Shown piece after piece: positions 35,360 through 43,623 of a stretch of DNA of 64,000 bases. Position 1 is the first letter of the stretch, and each line of letters begins with the position of its first letter. The position numbers and the translations under genes were made by a program. The notes under the pieces are model-generated. The model had not been told where the DNA came from. It made no database searches and worked only from the letters and a program-made list of their open reading frames with translations. This DNA is from Natrinema zhouii (lineage in GTDB: Archaea; Halobacteriota; Halobacteria; Halobacteriales; Natrialbaceae): positions 3,658,001-3,722,000 of the forward strand of contig NZ_CP059154.1 of NCBI RefSeq assembly GCF_013456555.2, in the 5' to 3' direction.

Positions 35360-35947
35360 CTACTCCTGAAAAACGGATTCGCGCGTGATGTCCTGACAGA
35401 GCTGTCGATAGCCGTCCTGTTCGAGGAGTTCCCGCATCGTGTCATTGACCTGTACCCGAAGGACGGCCATCCGATCCTCGAGTTCGGCGTACTCCTGACT
35501 GGACCGGCGTTCAGCCTCGGTCTTCTGGTCGTCCAGCAGCGCCTTCTTCGAGGCGAGCGCGAAGAACTCCTGGAGTTGCTCGTCGTGGGTCGCCCGGAGG
35601 AGCAACTGGTCGATGATATCGACCAGTTCGTCCTTCGAGACGGGTTTGACGAGGTAATCGTCGAACCCGAGCTCGACGATATCGAAATCAGGTTCGACCG
35701 CTGTCACCATCGCGACCCGGCAGTCGAGCGACTGGTCCCGAATGGTATCGAGGACGGCATCGCCCGAAAGACCGGGTATCCGCCGGTCGAGGAGAACGAC
35801 ATCGATCGTCCCGTCGATCGCATCCAGCGCTTCGTTGCCGTCGTAGGCCGTCTCGATGTCACAGTCGCTCTCGAGCCACGCGGCGTAGAGATTCGCGAGG
35901 TCGGGCTCGTCTTCGACGATCAGGACGGACGGGGTGTCTGTGGACAT
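35360..35947 (-). CDS. HalX-domain response regulator
   Basis: The 195-residue protein has a receiver domain (about 6-115) with the acidic pair Glu12-Asp13, phospho-acceptor Asp54 (VVLLDRRIPG), Thr82 and Lys101 (DDYLVKPVS), then the helical HalX domain (about 115-190: SKKALLDDQKTEAERRSSQEY) that is found only in haloarchaea. HalX has no known DNA-binding motif; its output is unknown. Start ATG at 35945-35947. It lies tail-to-tail with the kinase-like gene, so the pair could work together even though the kinase core looks inactive. Confidence 0.92.
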   Translation of the reverse strand: MSTDTPSVLIVEDEPDLANLYAAWLESDCDIETAYDGNEALDAIDGTIDVVLLDRRIPGLSGDAVLDTIRDQSLDCRVAMVTAVEPDFDIVELGFDDYLVKPVSKDELVDIIDQLLLRATHDEQLQEFFALASKKALLDDQKTEAERRSSQEYAELEDRMAVLRVQVNDTMRELLEQDGYRQLCQDITRESVFQE

Positions 35948-36063
35948 CGAACGGTCTCCGAGACTGTCGGTTCGTTGGACGAATCGGCCTGGTCGCATAT
36001 CAATATACCGGACAATACGGCGAGAAATCTGCCGAATCAGTACAGAATTCTCGTTTGAACCCG

Positions 36064-38331
36064 TTACTCGAGTTCGCGTTCGATCGTCGCGCGCCGCTCG
36101 CGGATCGCGGCCGCATCGGTCTCGATCGTCTGCTCACCGATATCGATCGTGAGCGTCGCGTCGTCGGTCGCGGCCCCGAGTTCGACGACCGGTGCGACGC
36201 CGTCGAACGCCTCGCGGACGGCCGCGACCGATTCGGTCTGGATCAGCGCACGGCCTGGCTGTTCGTGGAACAGCGCACCCGCGGGATCGTCGCTCGAGAT
36301 CGATACATCGAGGCCGGCGTCCTCGGTGACCATTTCGGCGAGCGCGACGGCGAGGCCGCCGTGGCTGACGTCGTGGACGGCCAGCGTCGCGTCGTCGTCC
36401 GCGACCGCCGCGAGCGTCTCGACCAGGTCGGCGGGATCGGCGGGCAGGGCGGGGAACCGGTCGCTGCCGTCGAACTGTGCGAGGTACTCGGAGCCGCCGA
36501 GCCGGGAATCGCCCTCCTCGAGGCCGAGATCGCCGACGAGAACCAGCGCACCGTCGGACTCGACCGACAGCGGCGGCGCGTCGTACCCCTCCTTCGAGCC
36601 GACCATCGCCAGCGTCGGCGTCGGCGGGATCGGCCCAGCGACGGAGTCGTTGTACAGCGAGACGTTCCCGCCGACGACCGGCGTCGACAGCGTCTCGCAC
36701 ATCTCCGCGAGGCCGTCGACGATGCCAGTGAAGCCGCCGTAGACGTCCGGCTTCTCCGGGTTGCCGCCGTTGAGACAGTCCACCGCGGCTAGTGGCGTCG
36801 CGCCCTTAGCTGCGATGTTCGTCGCGTTCTCGAGCGCGACCGCGCGCGCTCCCTCGTAGGGGGCAACGTCGGTCCAGTTCGGCGCGGCACCGGACGAGAG
36901 CGCGAGCCCTTGCCCGCTCTCGCGGCTATCGCCGTCGTCTCGCGGTTTTGCCGCTCGACTGTCCGCGGAACTTCGTTCCGCGCTACTCGAGTTATCCGCG
37001 GAGCCCCGCTCCGCGCTCGCTTCGCGGACCGCAACGATCGCCGCGTCGTCGCCCGGCCCGACGCTCGTGCGCACGCCGACCTCGTGGTCGTACTGCCGGT
37101 AGACCCACCGCTTCGAGGCGGTGTTCGGACTCGAGACGATCGCATCGAAGGCCGCCTCGAGGTCCGCGTCGGGGAGGTCCGTCTCGGGGTCCTCGGGGTC
37201 CTCGCTCGCGAGGTCGTTCATCGGCGCGCCCTCGCCGAGGAAGTAGGCGTCGACGTCGACGACTGTCTCACCGTCAAAGGTACAGACGTAGTTCTCCGCG
37301 GTGACCTCGCCGATCACCGAACAGCCGAGATCGAACCGCTCGACGATCTCGCGCACGCGGTCGACGTTCTCCGGCTCGACCTCGTAACACATCCGCTCCT
37401 GGGATTCGGCGAGCAGGATTTCCAGCGCCGACATGTTCGGCTCGCGCTGGTGGACCCGCTCGAGTTCGATGCGTGCGCCGAGATCTGCTTTGGCGACCAT
37501 CTCGCTCGAGGCACCGCCGAGGCCGGCGGCACCGAGGTCGCGGGCGGACTCGATCAGTCCCTCGTCGACGAGTTGCTCGTTGGCCTCGATCAACAGCTTT
37601 TCGGCGTACGGATCGCCGACTTGCACCGCGGGTCGATCCGCCGTTTCGGCGTCCTCGGCGAGGTCCTCGCTGGCGAAGCTGGCGCCGCCGAGCCCGTCGC
37701 GGCCGGTGGCGTTCCCGACGAGGACGAGTTTGTTGCCCGGCTTCTGGGCCACGGCAGTGACGAGTCGCTCTTCGTTCGTCAATCCGACGCAGGCGACGTT
37801 GACCAGCGGATTCCCCTCGTAGTCGGGATGGAAGTCGACGCTGCCGGCGACCGTGGGAACGCCGATGCAGTTGCCGTAGTGGCTGATCCCCTCGACGACG
37901 CCCTCGAAGAGGTACTGCGAGTGGTCGTCGTCGAACTCGCCGAAGTACAGCGAATCCGCGAGTGCGATCGGATACGCGCCCATCGAGAGCGTGTCCCGGA
38001 CGATGCCGCCGACGCCCGTCGCCGCACCGTCGACAGGGTCCACGTAGGACGGGTGATTGTGGCTCTCGATTCCCAGCGTGATGTACGTCCGCTCGTCGTC
38101 TACGTGCCCGTCGTCGGCATCAGCCGACGGCAACGCGACGACCGCCGCGTCGTCGCCCGGCCCGATCACGACCTGCTCGCCCTCGCTGTCGAACGCCGAC
38201 AGCAGCGGTCGCGAGGAGCGGTACGCACAGTGCTCGCTCCAGAGGTTCTCGAACAGCACCGCCTCCGCTCGAGTCGGTTCCCGTCCCAGCTCGGAGACGA
38301 CGAGTTCGCGGTCCGAATCGGCAAGACTCAT
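36064..38331 (-). CDS. purL: phosphoribosylformylglycinamidine synthase subunit PurL
   Basis: The 755-residue enzyme converts FGAR, glutamine-derived ammonia and ATP to FGAM in purine synthesis, with separate PurS and PurQ subunits (not in this window). Seen: [16 protein letters not shown] with catalytic His near residue 33, [32 protein letters not shown] and the C-terminal NVAVHD-type strands. It is longer than usual because of a low-complexity insertion at about residues 433-470 ([20 protein letters not shown]), encoded by two DNA hairpins at 36964-37015. Start ATG at 38329-38331, preceded by a GGTGA sequence. Confidence 0.95.
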   Translation of the reverse strand: MSLADSDRELVVSELGREPTRAEAVLFENLWSEHCAYRSSRPLLSAFDSEGEQVVIGPGDDAAVVALPSADADDGHVDDERTYITLGIESHNHPSYVDPVDGAATGVGGIVRDTLSMGAYPIALADSLYFGEFDDDHSQYLFEGVVEGISHYGNCIGVPTVAGSVDFHPDYEGNPLVNVACVGLTNEERLVTAVAQKPGNKLVLVGNATGRDGLGGASFASEDLAEDAETADRPAVQVGDPYAEKLLIEANEQLVDEGLIESARDLGAAGLGGASSEMVAKADLGARIELERVHQREPNMSALEILLAESQERMCYEVEPENVDRVREIVERFDLGCSVIGEVTAENYVCTFDGETVVDVDAYFLGEGAPMNDLASEDPEDPETDLPDADLEAAFDAIVSSPNTASKRWVYRQYDHEVGVRTSVGPGDDAAIVAVREASAERGSADNSSSAERSSADSRAAKPRDDGDSRESGQGLALSSGAAPNWTDVAPYEGARAVALENATNIAAKGATPLAAVDCLNGGNPEKPDVYGGFTGIVDGLAEMCETLSTPVVGGNVSLYNDSVAGPIPPTPTLAMVGSKEGYDAPPLSVESDGALVLVGDLGLEEGDSRLGGSEYLAQFDGSDRFPALPADPADLVETLAAVADDDATLAVHDVSHGGLAVALAEMVTEDAGLDVSISSDDPAGALFHEQPGRALIQTESVAAVREAFDGVAPVVELGAATDDATLTIDIGEQTIETDAAAIRERRATIERELE
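36964..37015. repeat. two near-identical hairpins inserted in purL
   Basis: Perfect inverted repeats CGCGGAAC-TTC-GTTCCGCG (36964-36982) and CGCGGAGC-CCC-GCTCCGCG (36997-37015) follow one another at a 33-base period within the coding strand of purL. They read out as the repeated Ser-Ala-Glu-Arg / Ser-Ala-Asp pattern. The length is a multiple of three, so the reading frame is kept. Confidence 0.75.
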
Positions 38332-38480
38332 TCACCTAGGTGGTGAAAGTCGGCCGGTAAATGGGTTTCTATGTGCACGAACGTGGATACTCTCGCGGGT
38401 GATCCCGATCGCGTTTCGATCCCGGAACCAGCGGCTCACGGATCGAGTCGCTTTTCATCAGGCCGTCTAAACGTACGCTC

Positions 38481-39164
38481 GTGCTGTCGGTCGAACTTCA
38501 CACGCACTCATCGTTGTCCTACGACGGCCGCGACCCGGTCGAGCTCATTCTCGAGCAGGCCGAAGCCGTCGGTCTCGATGCGATCGCCGTGACGGACCAC
38601 GACGAGATCGACGCGAGCCTCGAGGCCGCCGAACTGGCCCCCGACTACGGTCTCGTGGGAATTCCGGGGATGGAGATATCGAGCCAGGCGGGTCACGTCC
38701 TCGGCCTCGGCCTCGAGGAGGGGATCCCGGCCGGCCTCTCGTTCGAGTCGACGCTCGAAGCGATCCACGACCAGGGCGGACTGGCCGTGATCCCGCACCC
38801 GTTCCAGGAGTCGCGCCACGGCGTAATGGCGCGGATCTCCCGCGAGCAGCTCGCGCTGGGCGACGCGATCGAGGTCTACAACTCCCGACTGTTTACCGGG
38901 CGAGCGAACCGGCAGGCAGAACGGTACGCCAGATCCCGCGACCTGCCGATGACTGCCGGCAGCGACGCCCACATCAGCGAGATGGTCGGGCAAGCGGTCA
39001 CTCGCGTCGACGCCGACGACCGCTCCGCCGATGCGATCCTTGAGGCGATTGCGGCGGGCCGGACGACCGTCGAGGGGAAGCGAACGCCGTGGCGGATCAG
39101 CATTCGACAGTTCGCCGGCGGCGTCACGCGACGAGTGGGTCGCGTTTTCAATCTCATCCGATGA
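38481..39164 (+). CDS. PHP-domain metal-dependent phosphoesterase
   Basis: The 227-residue protein has the PHP metal motifs: VELHTHSSLSYDG (motif 1), VTDHDEIDA (motif 2), VIPHPFQESRHG (motif 3) and TAGSDAHISEMVG (motif 4). Such standalone PHP proteins hydrolyse phosphate esters or nucleotides, for example 3'-phosphoadenosine derivatives or short oligonucleotides. The start is the GTG at 38481. It overlaps the asparagine-synthase-like gene by four bases (ATGA). Confidence 0.88.
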   Translation: MLSVELHTHSSLSYDGRDPVELILEQAEAVGLDAIAVTDHDEIDASLEAAELAPDYGLVGIPGMEISSQAGHVLGLGLEEGIPAGLSFESTLEAIHDQGGLAVIPHPFQESRHGVMARISREQLALGDAIEVYNSRLFTGRANRQAERYARSRDLPMTAGSDAHISEMVGQAVTRVDADDRSADAILEAIAAGRTTVEGKRTPWRISIRQFAGGVTRRVGRVFNLIR

Positions 39165-40303
39165 CCGACGCGACGCTTCGCGGTGCCCGGCCGAATCTCG
39201 TTCGCGACGCGCTCGAGCACGGCGACTCGCTCCCCGGAACGGCGGGCTTCGCGGGGGAGATCGACGGGCAACTCGTTCGCGACGTGCTCGGGAGGGTTCC
39301 GTTGTTCGTCGACGGCGCGGCAGATACTGCACACGCGAGTCCGGCGTGGGCATTCGAGCCGACCGCCCTCGAGGACCCGGTCCTCTTTCCGCCCGGTGCC
39401 GTCGCACCCGTGGGTGATCCCCTTCCGGACGCCGAATCCCACTGGGCGTTACCCAACCCGACTCCCGAATCGGATCACGACGCCGCTCTCGAGGCTCTCA
39501 CGGAGGCAATCGAAACGGCGACCGCGAGCGTTCGACGGACCGATCGCGATATCGCCGTCGCCTTCTCCGGCGGCGTCGACTCCGCGCTGGTCGCCGAACT
39601 GCTCGACGCGCCGCTGTACGTCGTCGGCTTTCCGGACAGCCACGACGTCGAGGCCGCGCGGACGGCCGCCGACGCGATGGGGCGCGAGCTCACGGTCGTC
39701 GACCTCGAGCCGGCCGACCTCGAGCGCGCCGTTCCCGCGGTGGCGCGAGCGACCGGTCGGACGAACGCGATGGACGTCCAGATCGCGCTCCCCCTCTACC
39801 TGGTCGGTGAACGCGTCGCCGCGGATGGGTTCGACGCGCTCGCCGTCGGCCAGGGAGCCGACGAACTGTTCGGCGGCTACGAGAAGGTCGTCCGGCTCGA
39901 CCACCGGGTCGAGGCCGAGACGGTTCGCGGAGCCGTTCGCGAGGGAATCCGAAGCCTCTCCGATCAACTGCCGCGGGACGTGTTGACGGTCGAGGCGACC
40001 GGCCTCGAGCCGGTCGCGCCGTTCCTCCACGACGCCGTCGTCGAGGCGGCGCTTCGGCTGCCGGACGAGCTACTGGCCGACGCGGACGAACGAAAGCGCG
40101 GCTTCCGACGGGTCGCGGCCCGGTATCTGCCGGACGAGGTCGCCAGCAGGGACAAGAAGGCGGTCCAGTACGGCAGCCTCGTCGCTCGCGAACTCGATCG
40201 ACTCGCCCGGCAGGCCGGCTACAAGCGTCGGATGGACGATCACGTGGACAAGTACGTCGAATCGCTACTCGCGGACGCGGAGACGCGGACGGGCTCCGAC
40301 TGA
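39161..40303 (+). CDS. asparagine-synthase-like ATPase without a complete glutaminase domain
   Basis: The 380-residue protein contains a PP-loop AMP-forming domain: AVAFSGGVDSALVAELLD (SGGVDS), GQGADELFGGYEKV and a C-terminal KKAVQYGS motif. The N-terminal 110 residues (GTAGFAGEIDGQLVRDVLG and following) resemble a shortened Ntn region, but they lack the N-terminal Cys of a glutaminase. It would use free ammonia or another donor to amidate a carboxylate. It is linked by overlap with the PHP gene upstream. Confidence 0.82.
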   Translation: MTDATLRGARPNLVRDALEHGDSLPGTAGFAGEIDGQLVRDVLGRVPLFVDGAADTAHASPAWAFEPTALEDPVLFPPGAVAPVGDPLPDAESHWALPNPTPESDHDAALEALTEAIETATASVRRTDRDIAVAFSGGVDSALVAELLDAPLYVVGFPDSHDVEAARTAADAMGRELTVVDLEPADLERAVPAVARATGRTNAMDVQIALPLYLVGERVAADGFDALAVGQGADELFGGYEKVVRLDHRVEAETVRGAVREGIRSLSDQLPRDVLTVEATGLEPVAPFLHDAVVEAALRLPDELLADADERKRGFRRVAARYLPDEVASRDKKAVQYGSLVARELDRLARQAGYKRRMDDHVDKYVESLLADAETRTGSD

Positions 40304-40314
40304 CTGCGCCACTC

Positions 40315-40641
40315 TCAGGACGGCATCGGACAGAGGCTCGCGGTGAAGATCACCGTCTCGTCGGTCTCATTTTCCGCACCGTGGTCGACGCCGCGCTCGT
40401 GGTGGACGACTCCGGGCGCGTCGATTTCCTCGCGCTCATCGTCCTGAACGACGGTTACCGTCCCCTCGAGCACGTGGAAGACGTTCGTGCTGTCGGCGTG
40501 TTCGTGGGCCTCGAGTTCCGCGCCCGGTCCGAGGGCGAACGCCTTCACGAGGACGTCGTCGCTGACGATCAGTTCCGTGCTGTCGACCTCGCCGTCGGCG
40601 GGCTCGAGGTCGTCGATCGAATCGGCGTACGTATCGAGCAT
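40315..40641 (-). CDS. small cupin-domain protein
   Basis: The 108-residue single cupin has the motif-1 histidines in ELEAHEHADSTNVFHVLEG (about 43-61) and a second half with APGVVHHERGVDHGAEN. Metal binding by the His-x-His and a further His is likely. Such small cupins act as sugar or ligand sensors or isomerases; no partner is obvious, and the gene lies convergent with the asparagine-synthase-like gene 12 bases away. Confidence 0.85.
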   Translation of the reverse strand: MLDTYADSIDDLEPADGEVDSTELIVSDDVLVKAFALGPGAELEAHEHADSTNVFHVLEGTVTVVQDDEREEIDAPGVVHHERGVDHGAENETDETVIFTASLCPMPS

Positions 40642-40729
40642 CGCGTCTCGGTTCGACGGACGGCATCATAACAGCAGGGGAAAGAGAGAACGGGTTTGCA
40701 GGGGACGGTGAGCCGCGACGGCTCCGCGC

Positions 40730-41821
40730 TCAGTCTTTCGTCTCGGTCGGCAGCTTGTTCGCCGGTTCGTGGGTGACGTTCTCCGAGACCGTCCGCCGGT
40801 TGGTTTCGCCGATCCGGTCGGCGACCTCGCCCACGAGGTCCTCGAGGTGGCTCTGGACCTCGCTGTCGTCGTCCTTGATGAGTGCACCTTCGCTGCCGTC
40901 GGCCCCAAAGTCGGGATGGATCGGTATTCGGCCCAGCAGCGGGACGTCGTACTTATCGACGATGGTGTCCGCACCGCCGGTTCCGAACAGGCCGTGCTGG
41001 TCGCCACAGGACGGACAGATGAAGGAACTCATGTTCTCGACGACGCCGAACACCGGCGTGTCGTGTTTGTTGAACATCTGAATTCCCTTTCGGGTGTCGT
41101 CTAGCGCCATCTCCTGGGGCGTCGTGACGACGACCGAGCCGGTGACGGGCATCGACTGCAACAGGTTCAGCGTCGCGTCGCCGGTCCCCGGCGGCAGGTC
41201 GATGATGAGGTAATCGAGTCGACCCCACTCGACGCCCTCGAGGAACTTCATCATGAACTTGTTGACCATCGGCCCGCGCAAGATCGCAGGGTCGTCGTCG
41301 TCTTCCATCATCATGCCCATGCTGATGATGCGGACGCCGTCCGAGCGCGGTGGGACGATATCTTCGTTGGGTGTGACCCCTGGGTCGCTCTCGGCCGGGA
41401 GGATCTGCGGAACGTTCGGCCCGTGAATGTCGGCGTCGAGCAGGCCGACCATCGCACCGCGTTTCTCGAGTCCGGCCGCGAGGTTGGCCGCAACCGTCGT
41501 CTTGCCGACGCCACCTTTCCCGGAGGAGACGGCGATCACGTTACGAACTTTCGGGAGGACTTCGTCGTCGAAGCCGTGTTCCTCGTCGACGTGCGCCCGC
41601 AGGTCGGCCTCGAGGCCGGCCTCTTCGATGACGTCGCGGATCCGGTTGCCAATCTCCATCTCGGATGGGGCGTAGGGGGCGTTGAACGCGAGTGAAATTC
41701 GGGCGGTCTCGTCGTCGATCCTGAGGTCGTTGACCAGTCCGAGCGAGACGATATCCTCGCCGATATCCGGATCTTCGACCTCCTCGAGCTTGATTTCGAG
41801 TTCGTGTTCTGTAATGCTCAT
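40730..41821 (-). CDS. apbC: Mrp/ApbC Fe-S cluster carrier ATPase
   Basis: The 363-residue protein has an N-terminal MIP18/DUF59 domain (about 1-85) and a Mrp P-loop domain with VSSGKGGVGKTTVAANLAAGL near residue 98-118, a DLPPGTGDATLNL block, and the Fe-S bridging CPSCG (SSFICPSCGDQHG) near 265. It carries [4Fe-4S] clusters to apoproteins. The PsrB-like redox operon beginning 140 bases upstream could be a client, but the carrier is general. Confidence 0.93.
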   Translation of the reverse strand: MSITEHELEIKLEEVEDPDIGEDIVSLGLVNDLRIDDETARISLAFNAPYAPSEMEIGNRIRDVIEEAGLEADLRAHVDEEHGFDDEVLPKVRNVIAVSSGKGGVGKTTVAANLAAGLEKRGAMVGLLDADIHGPNVPQILPAESDPGVTPNEDIVPPRSDGVRIISMGMMMEDDDDPAILRGPMVNKFMMKFLEGVEWGRLDYLIIDLPPGTGDATLNLLQSMPVTGSVVVTTPQEMALDDTRKGIQMFNKHDTPVFGVVENMSSFICPSCGDQHGLFGTGGADTIVDKYDVPLLGRIPIHPDFGADGSEGALIKDDDSEVQSHLEDLVGEVADRIGETNRRTVSENVTHEPANKLPTETKD

Positions 41822-41962
41822 AGTGTCTGTGTGTTAGTCACAGAAAGGGTATGGAGCGGGATACGTGTGATGGTTCGGGACCCGATTGCGACTGAACGGT
41901 ACGACTCACAGGGTATCGGCCGCGAAAAATGAATCGGTGGTCGACTGTGAAACGGGCGACGG

Positions 41963-42274
41963 TTACGGCGGGCCGACGCTGCTGATCGGCTCCGGTGGGC
42001 CGCCGTAGAAGACGACGCCGATCAGGACGGTCAGAACGAACATCCCGACCCACATCGACGTCGTCAGGCCGACGAGGTAGCTTACGCCGAGCAGTCCGGA
42101 CTTCGTGTCGCGGGGTTCACCGAGGAACCACGCCGCGAGCATGATGTAGACCGGAACCAGGATGACTGCGAAGATGATCCAGGTCCCCTCGTTGGCGAAG
42201 CCGGTGAAGCCGGCAGTACCGTCGAAGCCGTGGTACAGGAGTTCTGATGGGATTGTTGTCAATGCTGAGTTCAT
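41963..42274 (-). CDS. small three-helix membrane subunit of the NrfD operon
   Basis: The 103-residue product has about two to three membrane helices (WIIFAVILVPVYIMLAAW and a later TSMWVGMFVLTVLIGVV region). Its start overlaps the NrfD stop by four bases (ATGA), which makes it the last gene of the redox operon. It may be a small stabilising subunit of the membrane complex. I do not recognise a family. Confidence 0.8.
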   Translation of the reverse strand: MNSALTTIPSELLYHGFDGTAGFTGFANEGTWIIFAVILVPVYIMLAAWFLGEPRDTKSGLLGVSYLVGLTTSMWVGMFVLTVLIGVVFYGGPPEPISSVGPP

Positions 42275-43623
42275 GCTTCCACCTCGGGTTCGGTCGCTTC
42301 GTTATCGTGTGCGTGGTCGCCGCGCAGGTGTTCGACCGCGTGGAGTTCGACCACTGGAACGAGCTTCGAGAGGTTGAGGAATAAAAGTGCAACCAGCGCA
42401 GTCGTTCCGACGAGCGAGAGCCACTCGATCACACTTGGGAAGTACACGCCTGGCGTTGCAGCATAGATGTCGAACGTCGGGTGAAGGAACCCCTCGACGA
42501 CGAACAGAATCTTCTCGGTCAGGGTTCCGGTGAGGATGACACCACTGGCGATGAGCGCTCGCTTCTTACTGAACAGGGCCGGACGGATGCCCTGGACGAA
42601 GATGTACACGAGCGTGCCGAAGATCATCGTCATCGCAATCTGGTAGATCGGGTGGCCGATCTTCGCCTCGATTGCGACCGCTTGGTTGGTTGGTCCGAGG
42701 AAGACGCCGTTGATGATCGTCTGCAGCTGGAACCACAGGAACAACAGAGTGAAGAATCCGAGCCACAGGAGCAGCCCGCGGAAGATGTCGTCGGTGATGA
42801 TGTGGTCCCAGTCGTAGGCTCGGCGGAACGCGTAGGAGATGATCATGATGCCGCTGATCGCCGACATCAGCGCGATACTGAGGAACATCGGCCCCTGAAT
42901 CGCACCGGTCCAGCCGGGCATTGCCGGCAGGAGCGCGAACAGCCACGGGATCACGCCGCCGTGAAGCAAGAGGGGAGCCATGATGATGACTGCGGCGGCG
43001 AGCCACCAGACCATCCGATCGATGACCTTGTCTTCCTTCTCGCTGTAGCCGAGCGTCAGTATCTTGTAGATCGGTTCGAACTTGTCTGGCAGATCGTCAC
43101 GCAGGCGGTTGACGTCGTAGCGCAGCGTCAGGCCGAGGTAAGTCGCTGACAGCACGAAGTAGGCCGTGATGACGGTCACGTCCCACACGAGCGGCGAGTT
43201 GTTGACCGTGATGTGAAAGTGGCCGATGACGCTTGTCACCATCCGGTCTGGACGGCCCATGTGGACCAGGATGTAGAAGCCGGCGGCCGAGAGGCCGCCG
43301 ATTGTCGTCATCTCCGCGAGCCGGGCGACTGGCATGTACCGGTCCATCCCCAGCAAGCGGACTGCGGCTGAGAGGATGATACCGCCGTGTGCAACGCCGA
43401 CCCACCAGATGAACGCGCCGATGTACAGCCCCCAGGTAACACCACCGCCGGAACCCCAGTCGCCGAGGCCGGTGACGGCCATCCCCTGCTGGAGCTGATA
43501 GGCCCACGCGACGAGGAAGGCGACGAGGCCCAGTGCCGCGGCGCCGTACATGATGAAGTACTTCGTCGTGAGCGTGTTGATCGGGCGAAGGATATCCGCT
43601 TCCGTTGGCTCCTTCGTGCTCAT
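42271..43623 (-). CDS. NrfD/PsrC-type quinol-interacting membrane subunit
   Basis: The 450-residue protein has about ten membrane helices with the NrfD fold: an early GLYIGAFIWWVGVAHGGIILS with conserved Gly-His, HFHITVNNSPLVWDVTV and LLLHGGVIPWLFALLPAMPG. Members exchange electrons with the quinone pool for Fe-S partners. It overlaps the Fe-S gene by four bases (ATGA), so the two are made together. In a haloarchaeon menaquinone is the likely electron carrier, whose synthesis genes lie at 53-64 kb. Confidence 0.9.
   Translation of the reverse strand: MSTKEPTEADILRPINTLTTKYFIMYGAAALGLVAFLVAWAYQLQQGMAVTGLGDWGSGGGVTWGLYIGAFIWWVGVAHGGIILSAAVRLLGMDRYMPVARLAEMTTIGGLSAAGFYILVHMGRPDRMVTSVIGHFHITVNNSPLVWDVTVITAYFVLSATYLGLTLRYDVNRLRDDLPDKFEPIYKILTLGYSEKEDKVIDRMVWWLAAAVIIMAPLLLHGGVIPWLFALLPAMPGWTGAIQGPMFLSIALMSAISGIMIISYAFRRAYDWDHIITDDIFRGLLLWLGFFTLLFLWFQLQTIINGVFLGPTNQAVAIEAKIGHPIYQIAMTMIFGTLVYIFVQGIRPALFSKKRALIASGVILTGTLTEKILFVVEGFLHPTFDIYAATPGVYFPSVIEWLSLVGTTALVALLFLNLSKLVPVVELHAVEHLRGDHAHDNEATEPEVEA

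Noticed and set aside
38333..38342. Palindrome CACCTAGGTG just before purL
   Set aside because: It overlaps a GGTGA ribosome-binding-like sequence and is too short to call an operator.
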